From: Cristatella mucedo
Lineage: Eukaryota; Bryozoa; Phylactolaemata; Cristatellidae
Assembly (NCBI GenBank): GCA_009760855.2
Contig: WPIO01000409.1
Coordinates: 1 to 55,635 of the forward strand
Direction: 5' to 3'
DNA: 55,635 bases
Made by a program: the position numbers and the translations under genes
Notes under the pieces: generated by a model
What the model saw: only the letters and a program-made list of their open reading frames with translations
The model's database searches: none
What the model was told of the DNA's origin: nothing
Shown here: one piece after another, positions 22,137 through 33,589 of the stretch
Numbering within the stretch: position 1 is the stretch's first letter
Layout: each line of letters starts with the position of its first letter

Positions 22137-22439
22137 TTGTTCCGACAGCTTTGTTTCCTCTTGATCTACTGCTTAGTTGCCACAGCTTCGTTCGGGATTC
22201 ACCTGATGGTGGCGGTGCGATACTGGAATCGGGGGCAGTCCTCGGGAATGAGATCCAGGCTTACCAGCTTAAGTATGCCACACTGTGATAGGTTACTGCT
22301 TGCACGGTCAAGAGCTGCTACTACAATCAGCCAAGCCGCTTCATTGTCACCAAGTTATTCTGACTCCAACTCGCTTGCCATTTCAAATATAATGTATACT
22401 GCTATCTTATTCAGTGTCTCTGTATCTCGGACATGCTAA
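22137..22439 (+). other. 100-codon open frame, copy A; the antisense frame may be the real one
   Basis: Open in both duplication copies (partner 26604-26906) with the same length. The complementary strand is also protein-like: 'VRDTETLNKIAVYI', 'FEMASELESE', one TAA, then 'LGDNEAAWLIVVAALDRAS' and 'LIPEDCPRFQYRTATI'. I cannot assign either strand to a family. An acidic, Leu/Ala-rich N-terminal part of a DNA-transposon protein is one possibility for the minus strand. Confidence 0.25.
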
Positions 22440-22630
22440 TTCTGTGAAAAAACGCATCTCTCTCCCTCCCATTATGGTGCCTGTCTCATTAGTTAGCAGG
22501 CACGGGTTCAACGAAAGGCGAAATAGGCATGCACCTCGGGGCCAAGCTTGTAGATTCAAGTCCTACAGCCCACCACAAGGATGATTAATGGCCTCTCCGG
22601 CCAATCTGCCAGCTACATAATATAATCATA

Positions 22631-22735
22631 ATAATATTCGTTTGTATATCGCCCCAGTAGAACTTAATCTTTATTCAGGAGGTTCACATATGCCTCGGGG
22701 CAAACCTTACCCCAGGACCACAGCGGCTCGGCAAC
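22631..22735 (-). mobile_element. SINE, antisense, B box deleted
   Basis: Complement of the SINE tail (AATATTCGTTTGTATATCGCCCC ... ATATGCCTCGGGGC) followed directly by the 5' head complement (GGACCACAGCGGCTCGGC). Compared with its duplicate at 27100-27247, an internal segment with the B box is missing. Confidence 0.7.
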
Positions 22736-22794
22736 ATAAATGAAGCCTTAAAACTCAGCTAAATTTTATCTTTTATTATTATTATTATTATTTA

Positions 22795-23095
22795 ACCCAC
22801 AACCTAGCTGACCTGCTGCACCAGTTTTAGCCTCATCGTGGTCTCAGGTCTTGTATGGATAATAAATTAGCTGTTCCACTACTCTGCTTAAAAATCGTTG
22901 GAGGAAAAAACTTATGCTCTGCAGGTTATATATACACTGTGGAATTGACTTCAACGAATCTTTCACAACGACGGCTACTCTCCTACTGCCGACTGTGACT
23001 CATCCTTTTCGGCAGTTCTGAGCTGCTGCGTTTATGCAACTCACTTACTTGACGGCGCCCTCCTGTATCAGCTATGCCTGTCGCTTTATATGAGT
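22795..23095 (+). mobile_element. L2b C-terminal fragment
   Basis: Nearly the same text as 20150-20350 (CTAGCTGACCTGCTGCACC), then the 'LWN.LTS' region. A TAATGACGATC short repeat follows near 23105-23155. Confidence 0.65.
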
Positions 23096-23159
23096 ACAGG
23101 TTAGATCTAATGACGATCTAATGACGATCAGAATGATCGGATCTAATGACGATCGGAAG

Positions 23160-23560
23160 TTCGAGCACGTAGCTCTTTCGCTGAAGGAGCATCGACGGCT
23201 TCGGGATAATCAACGGACAAGCCTTAAGTTTTTTTGCTGACCCATAATGCAAGCCAAGTTTTGGCGCCTTCATGGCTTGCTGTCCTGCTGCACAAGTTTC
23301 TGCCTCTTCGCGTCCTGAGGTCCTGTATGGACAATGAGTTAGCTGTTCCACTCCCCTGCTTAAAGACTGTTGGTGGAAGAGGCTTTAGCTCTGCAGTTTA
23401 TAGGCTGTGGAGTTGACTTCCACCATTCTTACCCAACGACGACAACTCTCCTACTGCCGACTGTGACTCATCTTTTCCGGCAGTTCTGAGCTGCAGCATT
23501 AATTTAACTCAATTCCTTGACGGCACCCTCCTGAATCGGCTATGCATTGCGTTTCCCTTT
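23160..23560 (+). mobile_element. L2b C-terminal fragment
   Basis: Another L2b copy in tandem with the previous one: 'NASQVLAPSWLAVLLHKFLP' , 'VLRSCMDNELAVPLPCLKTV' and 'GGRGFSSAVYRLWS' are readable with one or two frame changes, so this is the best-preserved L2b C-terminus. Confidence 0.75.
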
Positions 23561-24429
23561 TTGGTTTCGTGACACGACGTCGATTGGCCACCACATGCAT
23601 ACCGAAAGCCGCTTAAGCTTCAATTGAGCTGTAGAAAACTCCTCTGCATACGAATCACTTCGGCTGTGTCTCTTTATATGGGTACAGGTTAGAGATATAT
23701 TACATTACATCGCGGGACAGAACTGAGGACGTGGGCAGCTTTCAGCTTTACCAGCGTTCAGAACATCAGACCAAAATGTGGGTTCTTTGATGATGCCATG
23801 GACTGGTCTAGAGATTTGATGCCTGTACTGCCAGGCGGCCTTCCGATCGGTATGAATTGCAAGCAGGCTGCACTGCTTGCTTCACGATTAATGGGGTACT
23901 TAGGTGGGCTGTGCTGCTGCTCGGCGATTGATGTGGCAAAAGGGCTGTGGCAGGAATGTCAGTGCGCCCCGAAAAACAATTGTATAAGCTCGCCTGCGGA
24001 TTAAGAAATCCAAGCGACACACTATTCGTCGGCTAGAAACCTGTGGTGTTCTACCCTGCAACCGATACGCATTTAAAGCTCCTAATGACCCCCGATCTCA
24101 GTGCAGTGGCCGTGCTTCCCAGCAGCCTTCATCGTATACAGGGAACGCAGTATGTGTACCAGTTATGGCGGGCCGTATACTGGAAGGATTCCACTACTCC
24201 ATTCGAGTACATGGTGGCTTAGTCTGGCAGGTCTTGGGCCGAGAAAGACTTAGGTCGTTCAACCAGATTGAAGAACCACAGTAGTCATCGAAGCATTTTC
24301 CCTGTCAGGTAGTGGTAGCTATGTACGGACAGTTCGGAGGGAGGGAAGAGCTTCTCGGAAGGTTACAGAAGAAATATTAGGAATAATGAATATTATTATT
24401 ACTAATATCTGGTACTTAACCCTAATACT

Positions 24430-25656
24430 TCAAGGCTTTCACTACTCCATTGGTACTCAAGAAGAGTGTTAAGCAGTGATAACTTTGAGCCTGCATTATT
24501 CACGTTCATAATGTTCCTCGCATCACAAGTGTCATCAAATGTCGCTTCCTCAGTAACTCTGCATGCCAAAATGGGGGGACTACACTGCACTTGGTAGTTA
24601 TCTATGGCTGGTACATTTCTGAGGAGTGACTGAAACATAACCGAAACTCCTAAAATGACTTCTATCACTACATATTAGAAATGAATAGTTTAGCCCAGTT
24701 CGGCATCGAAGTGGGTTGGAAGTGTCTGACTTAATTCTCTTGATCAAGGCTACAAATGAGCCAGTGAGTCCATTCTTAGACAACCGCCTGGACACTCAAT
24801 CAATTGTATTGAAATCGTCCTATTTTATTGCGAATAATAAATGCCACGATACTCAAGGTCGCCTTCCTGTGCCTCTAAGCAACAGGCAATACAACACACT
24901 TCCTGGGTCGCGAAGTGTGAGTCACTGACCTCTTGTGGTGGGGGTACATCGCTGTGATAAACTGAGAAAATCTTTGCAATATAGCTTCGCCGACCGATGA
25001 ATAACTTCTAAGTCTGTGTTTCTTAATTAAACTCAAGGCGGATTTTATAAGATTTACAGATATTCAAACGCTTTTATTTTTGCAATAACCTTATACTTGC
25101 ATTAATACAAATTTGATTACAAATTAGTGTTTAAAAATATGTATGCCAGTACTAAACTAAATTGATTCTCAACCGATGCTTTAAATCTCCTGCTTCCAGT
25201 CTGACAGCAACTTGCTAAAATCTCTCCTAAAGTTCGGTGATCTAGTAAAACTTAACAGGTACTGGCTCTTCTGCATTAAAAAGCCGAAAATATGTCACCA
25301 GGGCGATAGAGTCTCTCCCTACAGTCGTAAGCTCGACTCCTTGGGCATGAAGCATGCCTAAAGCTTTGAAATGCATTTCTATTACTATACTGTGCAATGA
25401 TATTCCAAATGCAAATGAAATTGATAGCATCCGCACTCACGAAATACTGTTTCTGTTAAAAAAAAAGTCTATCTTGGAATTGGTTTGGCCCAGCAAAAAG
25501 TGCTGCACAACCTTTAAAACTATGCAGTTTTGATTGAAAATTCAAAATTATGTATGGCGATTGTCGTCAAGAAAACTCCCTACCTTTATCTAAGATAGAT
25601 TCATACATACTTCAGTATCGCACATAATTGATGGAGCGTGATGCTTTTCGTTCCCA
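24430..25656. other. Copy-B-specific segment of about 1.2 kb
   Basis: Absent from copy A between CTAATACTT and AACACAGAT. It has no obvious terminal repeats or target-site duplication. On the minus strand, open frames at 24402-24668 ('NVPAIDNYQVQCSPPILACR') and 25242-25436 ('MHFKALGMLHAQGVELTTVG') look protein-like. An acceptor-like ACTTTTTTTTTAACAG ends at about 25457 on the minus strand. It could be host sequence kept in B and deleted from A. No family assigned. Confidence 0.35.
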
Positions 25657-26603
25657 ACACAGATAGCAACCTAATTATTGACTATTATTGGCAATATTCC
25701 TAAGCAACCAGGCTAATACTAATGGTGGTTGAAGCATGTCAATATTATCCCATGTACTGTAAAGTCACTGGCATATTTCCGTAAGATCTACTACTACTAC
25801 ACTGGTAGATTTAGGGGTGGTCAAGCTACAGATTTGAATGAACTGGGATTCCCAAAAGTGCATTGTGTAGGTGTGGTTGCAGCTTGCGTCTGCTTTATAA
25901 AATACTTATGTAAATACTAATCTCAATAGAAATAGTAATTTAAAAGTCAATAGCAATTCGACTAGGAGTTTTAGGCACCTCACTGCAGGTTTTATTGGAT
26001 GAAAGATAGAAGCTTGCTTGCAAACAACTTCGGCTGTTACTGAAACCCGTCTTTCATCTAACCATACGCCTGCACAGCCATCGTTATCATGAAGCGAGGC
26101 TCTCTCTGAAAAGGGTTCATGCATAATGGCATTTTAGGTACATAGGCTGTCGAATAGAATGTGAAAGTTTATTTTAAGGGTACTCTACCGGCACTTGAGT
26201 AGATGGTAGTCTGAAGAAGCAGCAGCAGCTGCAGGATCGTTTGTAGCAGCATCGCTAAGCATCGACGGACTGTTTAGGAGAAACAACATTGAAATATACA
26301 AAAGAAGCTACGACGAGACTTTAGTCACCTTTTTAAGGTTCTCTGTATTAGCAGTAGAATTGTAGATGACCGAGGACCTTTTGTGGATAGCTACGTCATC
26401 CGAAAGCAGGCAACTCACTATGAAGCAGGGGCAGGCATAATAAGCAAACAATCTGTCTGTCACTACCGTACACCGAACGGCTTCTATGCATTTGCATACA
26501 TAAGCAGTGGTATTTTCGGAGAACTGTGTGGCTCAGCCATTTCGAGTAGTACATTACGACTTGATGACAGCCATTTTGCTGTCGTCCATCTCAGCTTCCA
26601 GCT

Positions 26604-26906
26604 TTGTTACGACAGCTTTGTTTCCTCTTGATCTACTGCTTAGTTGCCACAGCTTCGTTCAAGATTCAACTGATGGTGGCGGTTCAATACTGGAATTGGG
26701 GGCAGTCCTCGGGAATAAGACCCAGGCTTTCCAGCTATAGTAGGCTACACTGTGATAGCTTACCACTTGCACGATCAAGAGCAGCTACCACAATCAGCCA
26801 AGCCCCGTCATTGTCACCAAGTTATTCTGACTCCAACATGCTTGCCATTGCAAAGGCAATGTATACTGCTATCTTATTCAGTGTCTCTGTATCTCGGGCA
26901 TGCTAA
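26604..26906 (+). other. 100-codon open frame, copy B
   Basis: Partner of 22137-22439. By eye about a fifth of residues differ, roughly what neutral divergence of the duplication would give. On the minus strand it has more stops than copy A (for example in the 'IPEDCPQFQY' part), so copy B is more decayed if the minus strand was coding. Confidence 0.25.
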
Positions 26907-27099
26907 TTCTGTGAAAAATATGTGTCTCTCTCTCCCTCCCATTATGGTGCCTGTCTCATGAGTTAGCAGGCACGGGTTTAACGAAAGGCGAAATACGATT
27001 GCACCTCGGGGTCAAGCTAGTAGATTCAATTCCTACAGCCCACCACAAGCATGATTAATGGCATCTCCGGCCAATCTGCCGGCTACATAATATAATCAT

Positions 27100-27247
27100 A
27101 ATAATATTCATTTGTATAGCGCCTCAATAGAACTTAATCTTTATTCAGGCGCTTCACATATGCCTCGGGGCACGAGCCTACGACCACAGCCAGTCCTTGG
27201 TCGTGCGAAAACTTTACCGCAGGACCAAAGCAGCTCGGCAACATAAA
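27100..27247 (-). mobile_element. SINE, antisense, nearly complete
   Basis: In minus orientation: GCCGAGCTGCTTTGGTCCTGCGG (eroded A box), a TCGTAGGCTCGTGCCCC B-box region, then GTGAAGCGCCTGAATAAAGA and GTTCTATTGAGGCGCTATAC, ending in ATATTATTAT. The tail is the L2-like hairpin, with stem GCGCC/GGCGC preserved. Confidence 0.8.
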
Positions 27248-27259
27248 TGAAGCCTTAAA

Positions 27260-28566
27260 CTCAGCTAAATTGTATCTTTTATTGGCAGGTAAGACACCAG
27301 GTGAACGTGAAGTAAGGAAACCCTCCCCACGTGACAACGTGACACGTGAGGATATGAACTCGACCGATATGTCTCAAACTCACTTTTGAATCACCACCAG
27401 AAAGTACCCTGCATTCTATAATTATGAGGTCAGGATATAATTAGGAGCTCGTGATATAATTATGAGCTCATTATACAATTATGAGCATCTGGTATGATCA
27501 GCTTTCAATTCGTCCCACTTGCCAGCGGTACGTCTTACTAACCGGCATCTGTGAGTGGCAGCATGCTTTCGTGAACACACTGATCTAAGCTTAATGCTTT
27601 TTGGATTAATATTAGATAGTACTTCAGATGTTTCTACCCTTTGGGTGGCGTTTATCTTGCAATGAGTTTAAAAGCCGATATTTACAGATATGTTCTCGTA
27701 AAGCGCGTTAAAGCGGGCTATCTGTGGTCGCTGAATTAGCTCATGCTAGTTTTTGAAAGCTTGCCGAGCAGGTTTGGTCCAGCGGTTAAGGTGCTCGCCC
27801 CGACCAAGGTCTGACTGAGGTCGTTGGCTCGAGCCACGAGGCACATGTGAAGAGCCTGAATACAGATTTATTTCTTTTGGGGCTCTATACAAACGAATAT
27901 TATTACGATTATATTATGTAGCAGGCAGATTGGCAGATTGATTTTTATAAATGAATTATATTGATATTTATATCACCAACTACTTTTAAAGATACTAAGA
28001 CTGCATGGTTGTTGCATTTGCAACACAATGAACCTCACTCAGTGGGTAAGTAACTCCATGAGAACTGGATTTCGTTGCAGTAATCCAGTCTTTTTAGGTG
28101 CAAAAAAGGTAAAATTATCAGTGTGTACAAACGGCAGCATGTTAAATTAGTCAGAATGACTGCCGAAAGTTGCATTAATCCCGATTGCTGTTGCATGCTC
28201 AGAACAGGCTATGCAGCTCACAAGTCATAGCTAAGCAATAGGTATGGTAGTTGTGCCTTCGCACACTAATTGAGCTATGATCATGGGTTTTAGCCTCACG
28301 GGAACTGCTGTACACCATAGTTGGTAGCAGATGACTGAAACTTTCCAGTGCTGTTGGTTAGAATTATGCAAAGCTGTATATCACTATTGTGTGCCTGCCC
28401 GCCAGTATCAAACGTTTTTGTGGCACTGAAACCATAAGATCCTTGACAGCAATGTTGTGCTTAGAAACAGACTTCCGTTCGACTTACCCTTACTTTTCAC
28501 CCGACCCACACGCTCTTTGAATAATGGTACCACGTGACTCTCTTCTAGTTTGCTTCTTTTGCAAAG
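27260..28566. other. No supported gene; one SINE inside
   Basis: AT-rich, with a short repeat TATAATTATGAGCTC near 27420-27485. Apart from the SINE at 27763-27915, I see nothing recognisable. Confidence 0.5.
27763..27915 (+). mobile_element. tRNA-derived SINE with L2-type tail
   Basis: Closely matches 18476-18615: TGGTCCAGCGGTTAAGGTGC (A box), GACCAAGGTCTGACTGAGG, GGCTCGAGCCAC (B box), then the tail GAAGAGCCTGAATACAGATT and TTTCTTTTGGGGCTCTATAC and ATTATTACG. Confidence 0.8.
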
Positions 28567-28791
28567 TCCTAAAGTAAAAATGGAAGAAGAAGTAGAAGAC
28601 TATTCAGAAACTCTACAAGAAAATGACCCTAAAACATATAAAGAAGTTGAGAAAGTGATCAAATCAGTTATATCTACTAGAGAGAGAACAAGACCTGACG
28701 GATATTTTGGAATGATGAGAAAGAAAGCAACTGGCAACAAAAGGCATTCAAGGCCACTAATTATTTACTTGTCAGAAACATGTTTACATTG
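28567..28791 (+). CDS. Candidate exon, unknown charged protein
   Basis: Open segment with an acceptor (TTGCTTCTTTTGCAAAG) before 28567 and a donor ATTG|GTATGT after 28791; length is a multiple of 3, phase 2 at both ends. It encodes a charged sequence: 'MEEEVEDYSETLQENDPKTY', 'KEVEKVIKSVISTRERTRPD', then 'GYFGMMRKKATGNK'. No transposon or known domain match occurs to me. It sits directly before a 5'-truncated L2 insertion. An in-frame ATG at 28580 would also allow it to be a first coding exon. Confidence 0.35.
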
Positions 28792-28854
28792 GTATGTCTT
28801 CATCGGATCACAATCGAAAGGGACTGTCGTTCAACCTGAACACTACCAGTAGCT

Positions 28855-29757
28855 CAACATTGGCTCTGCCAGCATTTCTCCGGTCGAATCAGCTCGAAAC
28901 TTAGTTGTCAAGTTCCTGTGTGACCTCTCGTTGGACGACCACGTCATCTAGACAGTCAAATATGCCTAGTTTCAACTCCATAGCAATGCTAAAACTCGGG
29001 CTTGTTTAGATAAGGATACCAATTCTAAGCTGGTCCATGCATTCGAGACATCCTGTGTCGACTTCTGCAACTCACTGCTTACTGGCCTACCAGCATGTGC
29101 GATCAGGCGATTGCAACTGGTGCAAAACTCTACAGCCAGGCTTGTCTGTCGTGAGGGTCGCATTTGCTACATCGCACCACTTCTCGCCGACCTGCACTGG
29201 CCACCAGTCAAGCAACGGATTGATTTCATAGTTTTGTCGCTCAGTCTTAGGTCACTTCAATCTTTGCCTCCAGCCTTTCTCTTAGATCCACTTCCCCACC
29301 AGGCCAAGCAGCGTATTACCCACTTTTCGGAATCCAACAATCTACCAATGAATCAAATTAATTATATACTAATATCTCATGCAAATCTCAAATCCTTTGG
29401 AGACCATGCATTTAGTTCGGACGCTCCCAAAGCCTGGAACTGGCTCCCGACTTGCGTCAGAACATCTCCTGACTTGACCACATTTAAAAAGAACTTAAAA
29501 ACACACTTATTTAGGACAGCATTTAGTGGGTCCCTTTGATTTGTTCTTCATTTGCTGACACTGTGCATGCCACCACTAATCACATTTGAATACAAACCCT
29601 GTGTGTGTCACCCCTAACAATGCTATTCATGTTGTTTGTCTATCAAGCATGATATCACTCACCATACTATTGCATTTGCTTTTGCAGCAAATGTAAAGCG
29701 CCTAGAAAGAGATTGAGTTCTTTGAGGGTGCTTCATCAAGTGCATTATTATTATTAA
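28855..29757 (+). mobile_element. L2 LINE, 5'-truncated, longest open C-terminus
   Basis: Begins in the post-RT region ('IGSASISPVESAR'-like), continues through 'MQLVQNSTARLVCREGRICY', 'LADLHWPPVKQRIDF', 'LKSFGDHAFSSDAPKAWNWL' and 'TTFKKNLKTHLFRTAF' in one 142-codon open frame (29111-29539). It ends with 3' UTR, hairpin and ATTATTATT tail. 5' truncation plus a complete 3' end is the usual outcome of target-primed reverse transcription. It lacks the RT core. Confidence 0.9.
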
Positions 29758-29919
29758 AAAAAAATCTTATTATTAGGGATAATGCATTGAGAATTTACTG
29801 CTGCCGGTTCCGCTGCAAAACACGGGAGTCCATTGCCAACGGCACACCACGAATCCTGGGGGTGCTGATCTGGTTCTTATAGGAGCCATAATGCATGAAG
29901 CGACGGTCGCGAGTGTTCC

Positions 29920-30030
29920 TTAATAATGATAATAATGCAGTTCATTAAGAGCCCCAGTGTACTAAGTCTCTTTTTAGGTGCTTTACATTTGCTGCAAAGG
30001 AAAACGCGATTGAATAGGTGAGTAATATCA
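29920..30030 (-). mobile_element. L2 3' terminus, antisense
   Basis: AATAATGATAATAATGCAG tail, complement of the hairpin (CCCCAGTGTACTAAGTCTC) and GGTGCTTTACATTTGCTGCA, running to GTGAGTAATATCA just before the ABCC-like exon. Confidence 0.75.
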
Positions 30031-30037
30031 AGCACAG

Positions 30038-30115
30038 CGAGTCAGTCTGGGGTACTCGGCAGACGGACCACTCGTGCTGAAGGACGTCAGCTTCAGCATC
30101 GCTGGCAGCGAGAAG
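30038..30115 (+). CDS. Orphan exon of an ABCC/MRP-type ABC transporter (start of NBD2)
   Basis: A 78-base, 26-codon segment with acceptor CAAGCACAG before it and donor GAGAAG|GTGAGC after it, phase 0 at both ends. The translation contains 'YSADGPLVLKDVSFSI' followed by 'AGSEK'. In ABCC proteins this segment (Y-x-x-x-x-PLVLK-x-V-S-F-x-I-x-x-x-EK) lies immediately before 'VGIVGRTGAGKSS' (Walker A), so the next exon should start with that. No such exon is seen downstream in the window. ABCC proteins export amphipathic anions across membranes using ATP. The GC-rich DNA after the donor and the antisense L2 touching the acceptor side suggest either a gene with large repeat-filled introns or a stranded exon. 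Confidence 0.6.
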
Positions 30116-30159
30116 GTGAGCACCTTAGCTGCGGCGGCCCCACCCACACCGGCGCGCAC

Positions 30160-30196
30160 ACACCCACGCGCACCCACACATACACACACACACAGA
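30160..30196. repeat. CA-rich simple repeat
   Basis: CACACACCCACGCGCACCC passing into (CA)n, in the putative intron after the ABCC-like exon. Confidence 0.9.
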
Positions 30197-33100
30197 AGAA
30201 GTTCTCGAACTCACTCGACCGGTCGCCGGGAGACGAAGCTTCTTCGGCTCCCGGGCCACTAATCCAGGGAGCAGAGGGCGGTACCGCTAGGCAGCCTTAG
30301 CAAATCATTATCATACAGCTCCAAGGAGCCAACCCATCATCCTAAAAGGCTGGGCTTGGCAACAAAGCCAAGACTCCAGTTCTCTATACCAACGTTTATC
30401 TTTCAGGTGGAGTTTGAGCTGTGGGAAAAGCAGCTATTTGCTATGGTAAGCATTATTCAGCAGGTAATAAATAGCCCAGCAGGCAAACTGACCATAACCT
30501 GAGGAGGGAGATTGTCTCCACTAAAGCTGCCTGCACTGCTAAGACTAGCTCAAATGCAAGACGACATGAGTATCCGGTGTGTCCATTCGATTAATTTAAG
30601 TAGGTCTATCGCGATAGAACCCGAATTTAAATGACATGCATTAAATTATAGAACAGTGGCATATTCCAATTCTGAATACATTTGGACTCTCTACCAGTGA
30701 AGTCGCTCAGCCAAAATGGCAAAGTTAGCACGGCCGCATTTGTGAAGGGATAAAGTCGAAAGGGCTCAGGTAAAAGGTCTGGGTCTCACGTTGCTTTAAC
30801 AGCTACAGCCACAGGGAATGGATTCAACATTCCTAGTCTAGCATAGGCCATCGAATCATGCCTTACTGTCAATTTTCTTAGCGGACATTGTTGCTCTCAA
30901 GAAAATTAGAACGGCACTGATTAGATGGTATTTAGATTGCTGCAGCTGCCCTCTGGGCAGACCTAGCTAGAGGCTAGGTGGCACAGCCAAGTTCCCAGGC
31001 TAGCTTCTCCCAACTTTGACTGCTTATGCATGCTGACACTGCATACTGCCACTATTTGCATGCTGACCCTGTGCATGTCAAATACCTACCAGTGGCGATG
31101 TTCACCGTATACTTAGATTTGCACTGATCACAATAGGCAATTTGGGATGCAATCTACCAAGCCACGATATCCCAGACTAAACTCCTAAGTGGTTTGATGG
31201 TTTTGGTATATGGTTCTGCACAATGACGACACTAGAAATACTCAGGTTGCTATACAACTGCTGAATATTGCATACCAACCGGTGGCCATGCACACCCTAT
31301 ACTTGAACTTGCACTGATCCCTATAAGTAATATGGAATATAATTTACCAAGCCACAAAATCCAAGGCTAATAACCGAAGTGGTTTGATGGATTGGGATAT
31401 TGCTCTGCACAATGACGAGACTAAAAAGACTTAACTTGCAATACAACAGCTGCTACATAGTCCTAATCAAGAGTATTTACTTGTACTGATGTTTCGTGCA
31501 TGACATACACTGACCGAAGGCAGGACGTTGGGCTCAGATGCTTAAGCATGCATAGCAAAATGGCAGTAATTGTGTCAGGCTGGGTGCAAAGTAGGCATTC
31601 GGCTGCCCGGGTATTTGCAAGCTGAGAAACTTACCCTTACTTCCACAAATGCATACAGTAATCACATAAGCTCCACACTCAAGTCGGCCTTTCCACATCA
31701 ACTCCGTTATCAAGTCTGCCTACTTTCAGCTACTTAACATTGCTAAAATTCGTGCTTGTTTAGATAAGGATATCATGTCTAAGTTGATATGCTTGTTGTC
31801 ATTGAGCCTTCTGCCACTAACTATTCAACTATGTTTCCTTTGCAGCACACGTAAAGTGACTAGAAACAGTTTACTGAGTGTGCTGTAGAACTGTATAAAT
31901 ATTATTATAGTGCTAGACTAGGAGACTTTTCAGGCTAATTATTGAACCTGAAGTGCCATCATCAGCAGGTACTTGGATTGGAAAGTGATCTAACTTAGCT
32001 AGAAAGCTAATTAGTTTTCAAGTCACTAGCACCTAAGCAAAAAAATCTTAGCTGTTAAATTTTCCCCTCAGCATAACCCACTGCATAAAGTTGTGGTTAA
32101 AACGATTTGTGCCACAATACCACCTTCTCATTAACATTGATAATCGAGACTACTTTCTTGTACTGAAGTGTCGTGCAGGACACACGCTGACCGAATTCAG
32201 GATGTTGTGCTGACATGCGTAAGACTAGCCGCAGTAGCAATATCTTTTCCGAAGGTTGCAAAGTAAGTTTGCAGCTAGAGGGGAAATTGAGTCAGCCAAC
32301 TCAGCTTTTGTTGTGCAATACCTCAACAATCAGTCTAATTGTAGTGACTGAGCAAATTCTGCCTGCCCCCCAATCCCGATAGGCTGAGCTTAGAGGCACT
32401 GTTCGTATTGTGATTCGCTATGAGGTCCCACTCGTTTAGGAGGAGATAGCTACAGGAGGACCGGTTTATACAAGTACAACGTTTACTCAGCAGGGTATTT
32501 CCAAGTAGCATAGCCTCGTTCAGGTCGGATACATATTAGCACACAAGCAGAGCTGATAATCAACGTCGTCCCCAAGTGGTGAGCACAAGTCGGTATGCTG
32601 TTTTATAGCTGCCAGTTACAATCGTCTGGTCGCAGACCCCGACAGGTGACGACGCGGGCAAGCTACACAAGTGCAGATTAGCCCCCAGAAAATGCCACTC
32701 CATACACTTTATCGCTTCATCCGGTGAACCAATAAGACATTCTTTGGAGGGTCGGGGTGCTTTTGAGACCGACTTTTTCGGATGATTTTCACACTGCTAT
32801 GGCTGTACGAGCTCACAGGGAGTGCAAGGTGAAAGATTCAGGCAGAGGCTCATTGAACGTGAGCATGGCACAGTTACTTGCACAGGTGCCATTGAAGCCG
32901 ACTGCTTGGGTGGCTTTGGCTGTATGCAAGGATAGTACTAGCAGACGGTCCTCATCTCTTTGACATTCGTAGCTTCTCATTTCCGATCGATCTCTGAACG
33001 TCGATAATGGAATCAGTCTAAGTGGTAGGCATAGCCTTTTAAAGCTATGAGAATAGGCAGGTTAGCTGCTTACGGCAGCACGTGAGCATGATAACCTGCA

Positions 33101-33589
33101 GGCAAGCCATGCCCCATCGTCCGGCTGGCAAGGGCCACCTAGTATGGAGCCTCTGAAACCTCGGATGTGTAACTGACCTACATACCGACAAGGATCCAGT
33201 AAGCAGATGATATTACTATTCTGATACTAGCTCCAGCTACGCAGTTGAAGCCGACTCAAACTGATCGATCTAAAGATTGATGGCAGCAAACGGCCGAACC
33301 TAGCAACCGATACAGTGCTGTAGTCGAGGGTCGGCCTGTTGGCTGCTGCTTGCTCGATCCAAGGTCCATCGGTGATTCACACTATTCTTGTTTCAGCAAT
33401 CAAAGCTGCTATTAGCCATTGCATTGCGAATATAGGAGCGTTTCAATCCTTAATAAATCTCTGTGATGAACCGTTGTTCCGATTGAGCCTTGCGTCGGTC
33501 GTCCAATTGTTGATTTATTGTAAAAGACGAAGGTGTAATGATCAATAATAATAGCTATAACAATAGTCAAAATCTAGCTGCTGTAGCCA
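30197..33589. other. Repeat-poor to old-repeat stretch without a supported gene
   Basis: Contains faint L2 pieces (31018-31085 and 31700-31920, the latter with CCTTTGCAGCACACGTAAAG and an ATTATTATAG end) and the tandem pair at 31087-31456. Open frames at 32757 and 33339 carry no motif. I found no Walker A exon that would continue the ABCC gene. Confidence 0.45.
31087..31456. repeat. Two tandem copies of a repeat of about 185 bp
   Basis: 31087-31271 and 31272-31456 align along their length (ATACTT.GA.TTGCACTGATC, CCAAGCCAC, AGTGGTTTGATGG, CTGCACAATGACGA), with many substitutions. A third diverged relative is at about 36715-36880, so the repeat is old and dispersed. Confidence 0.75.

Larger units (their letters stand above)
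20350..27260. repeat. Large direct duplication: copy A 20350-22750, copy B 23620-27260
   Basis: Copies share, in order: the GAAAACTCCTCTGCATACGA start, a block ending in TTAACCCTAATACTT, a block starting AACACAGAT.GCAACCTAA, the paired 100-codon ORFs, a CTCTCTCCCTCCCATTATGG block and an antisense SINE. Copy B contains about 1.2 kb (24430-25656) with no counterpart in A. L2b fragments lie before each copy, which suggests recombination between L2b repeats made the duplication. Confidence 0.8.

Noticed and set aside
30074-30262. 62-codon frame starting in the ABCC-like exon
   Set aside because: It runs past the GTGAGC donor into a CA-rich simple repeat; only the part before 30115 resembles a known protein.
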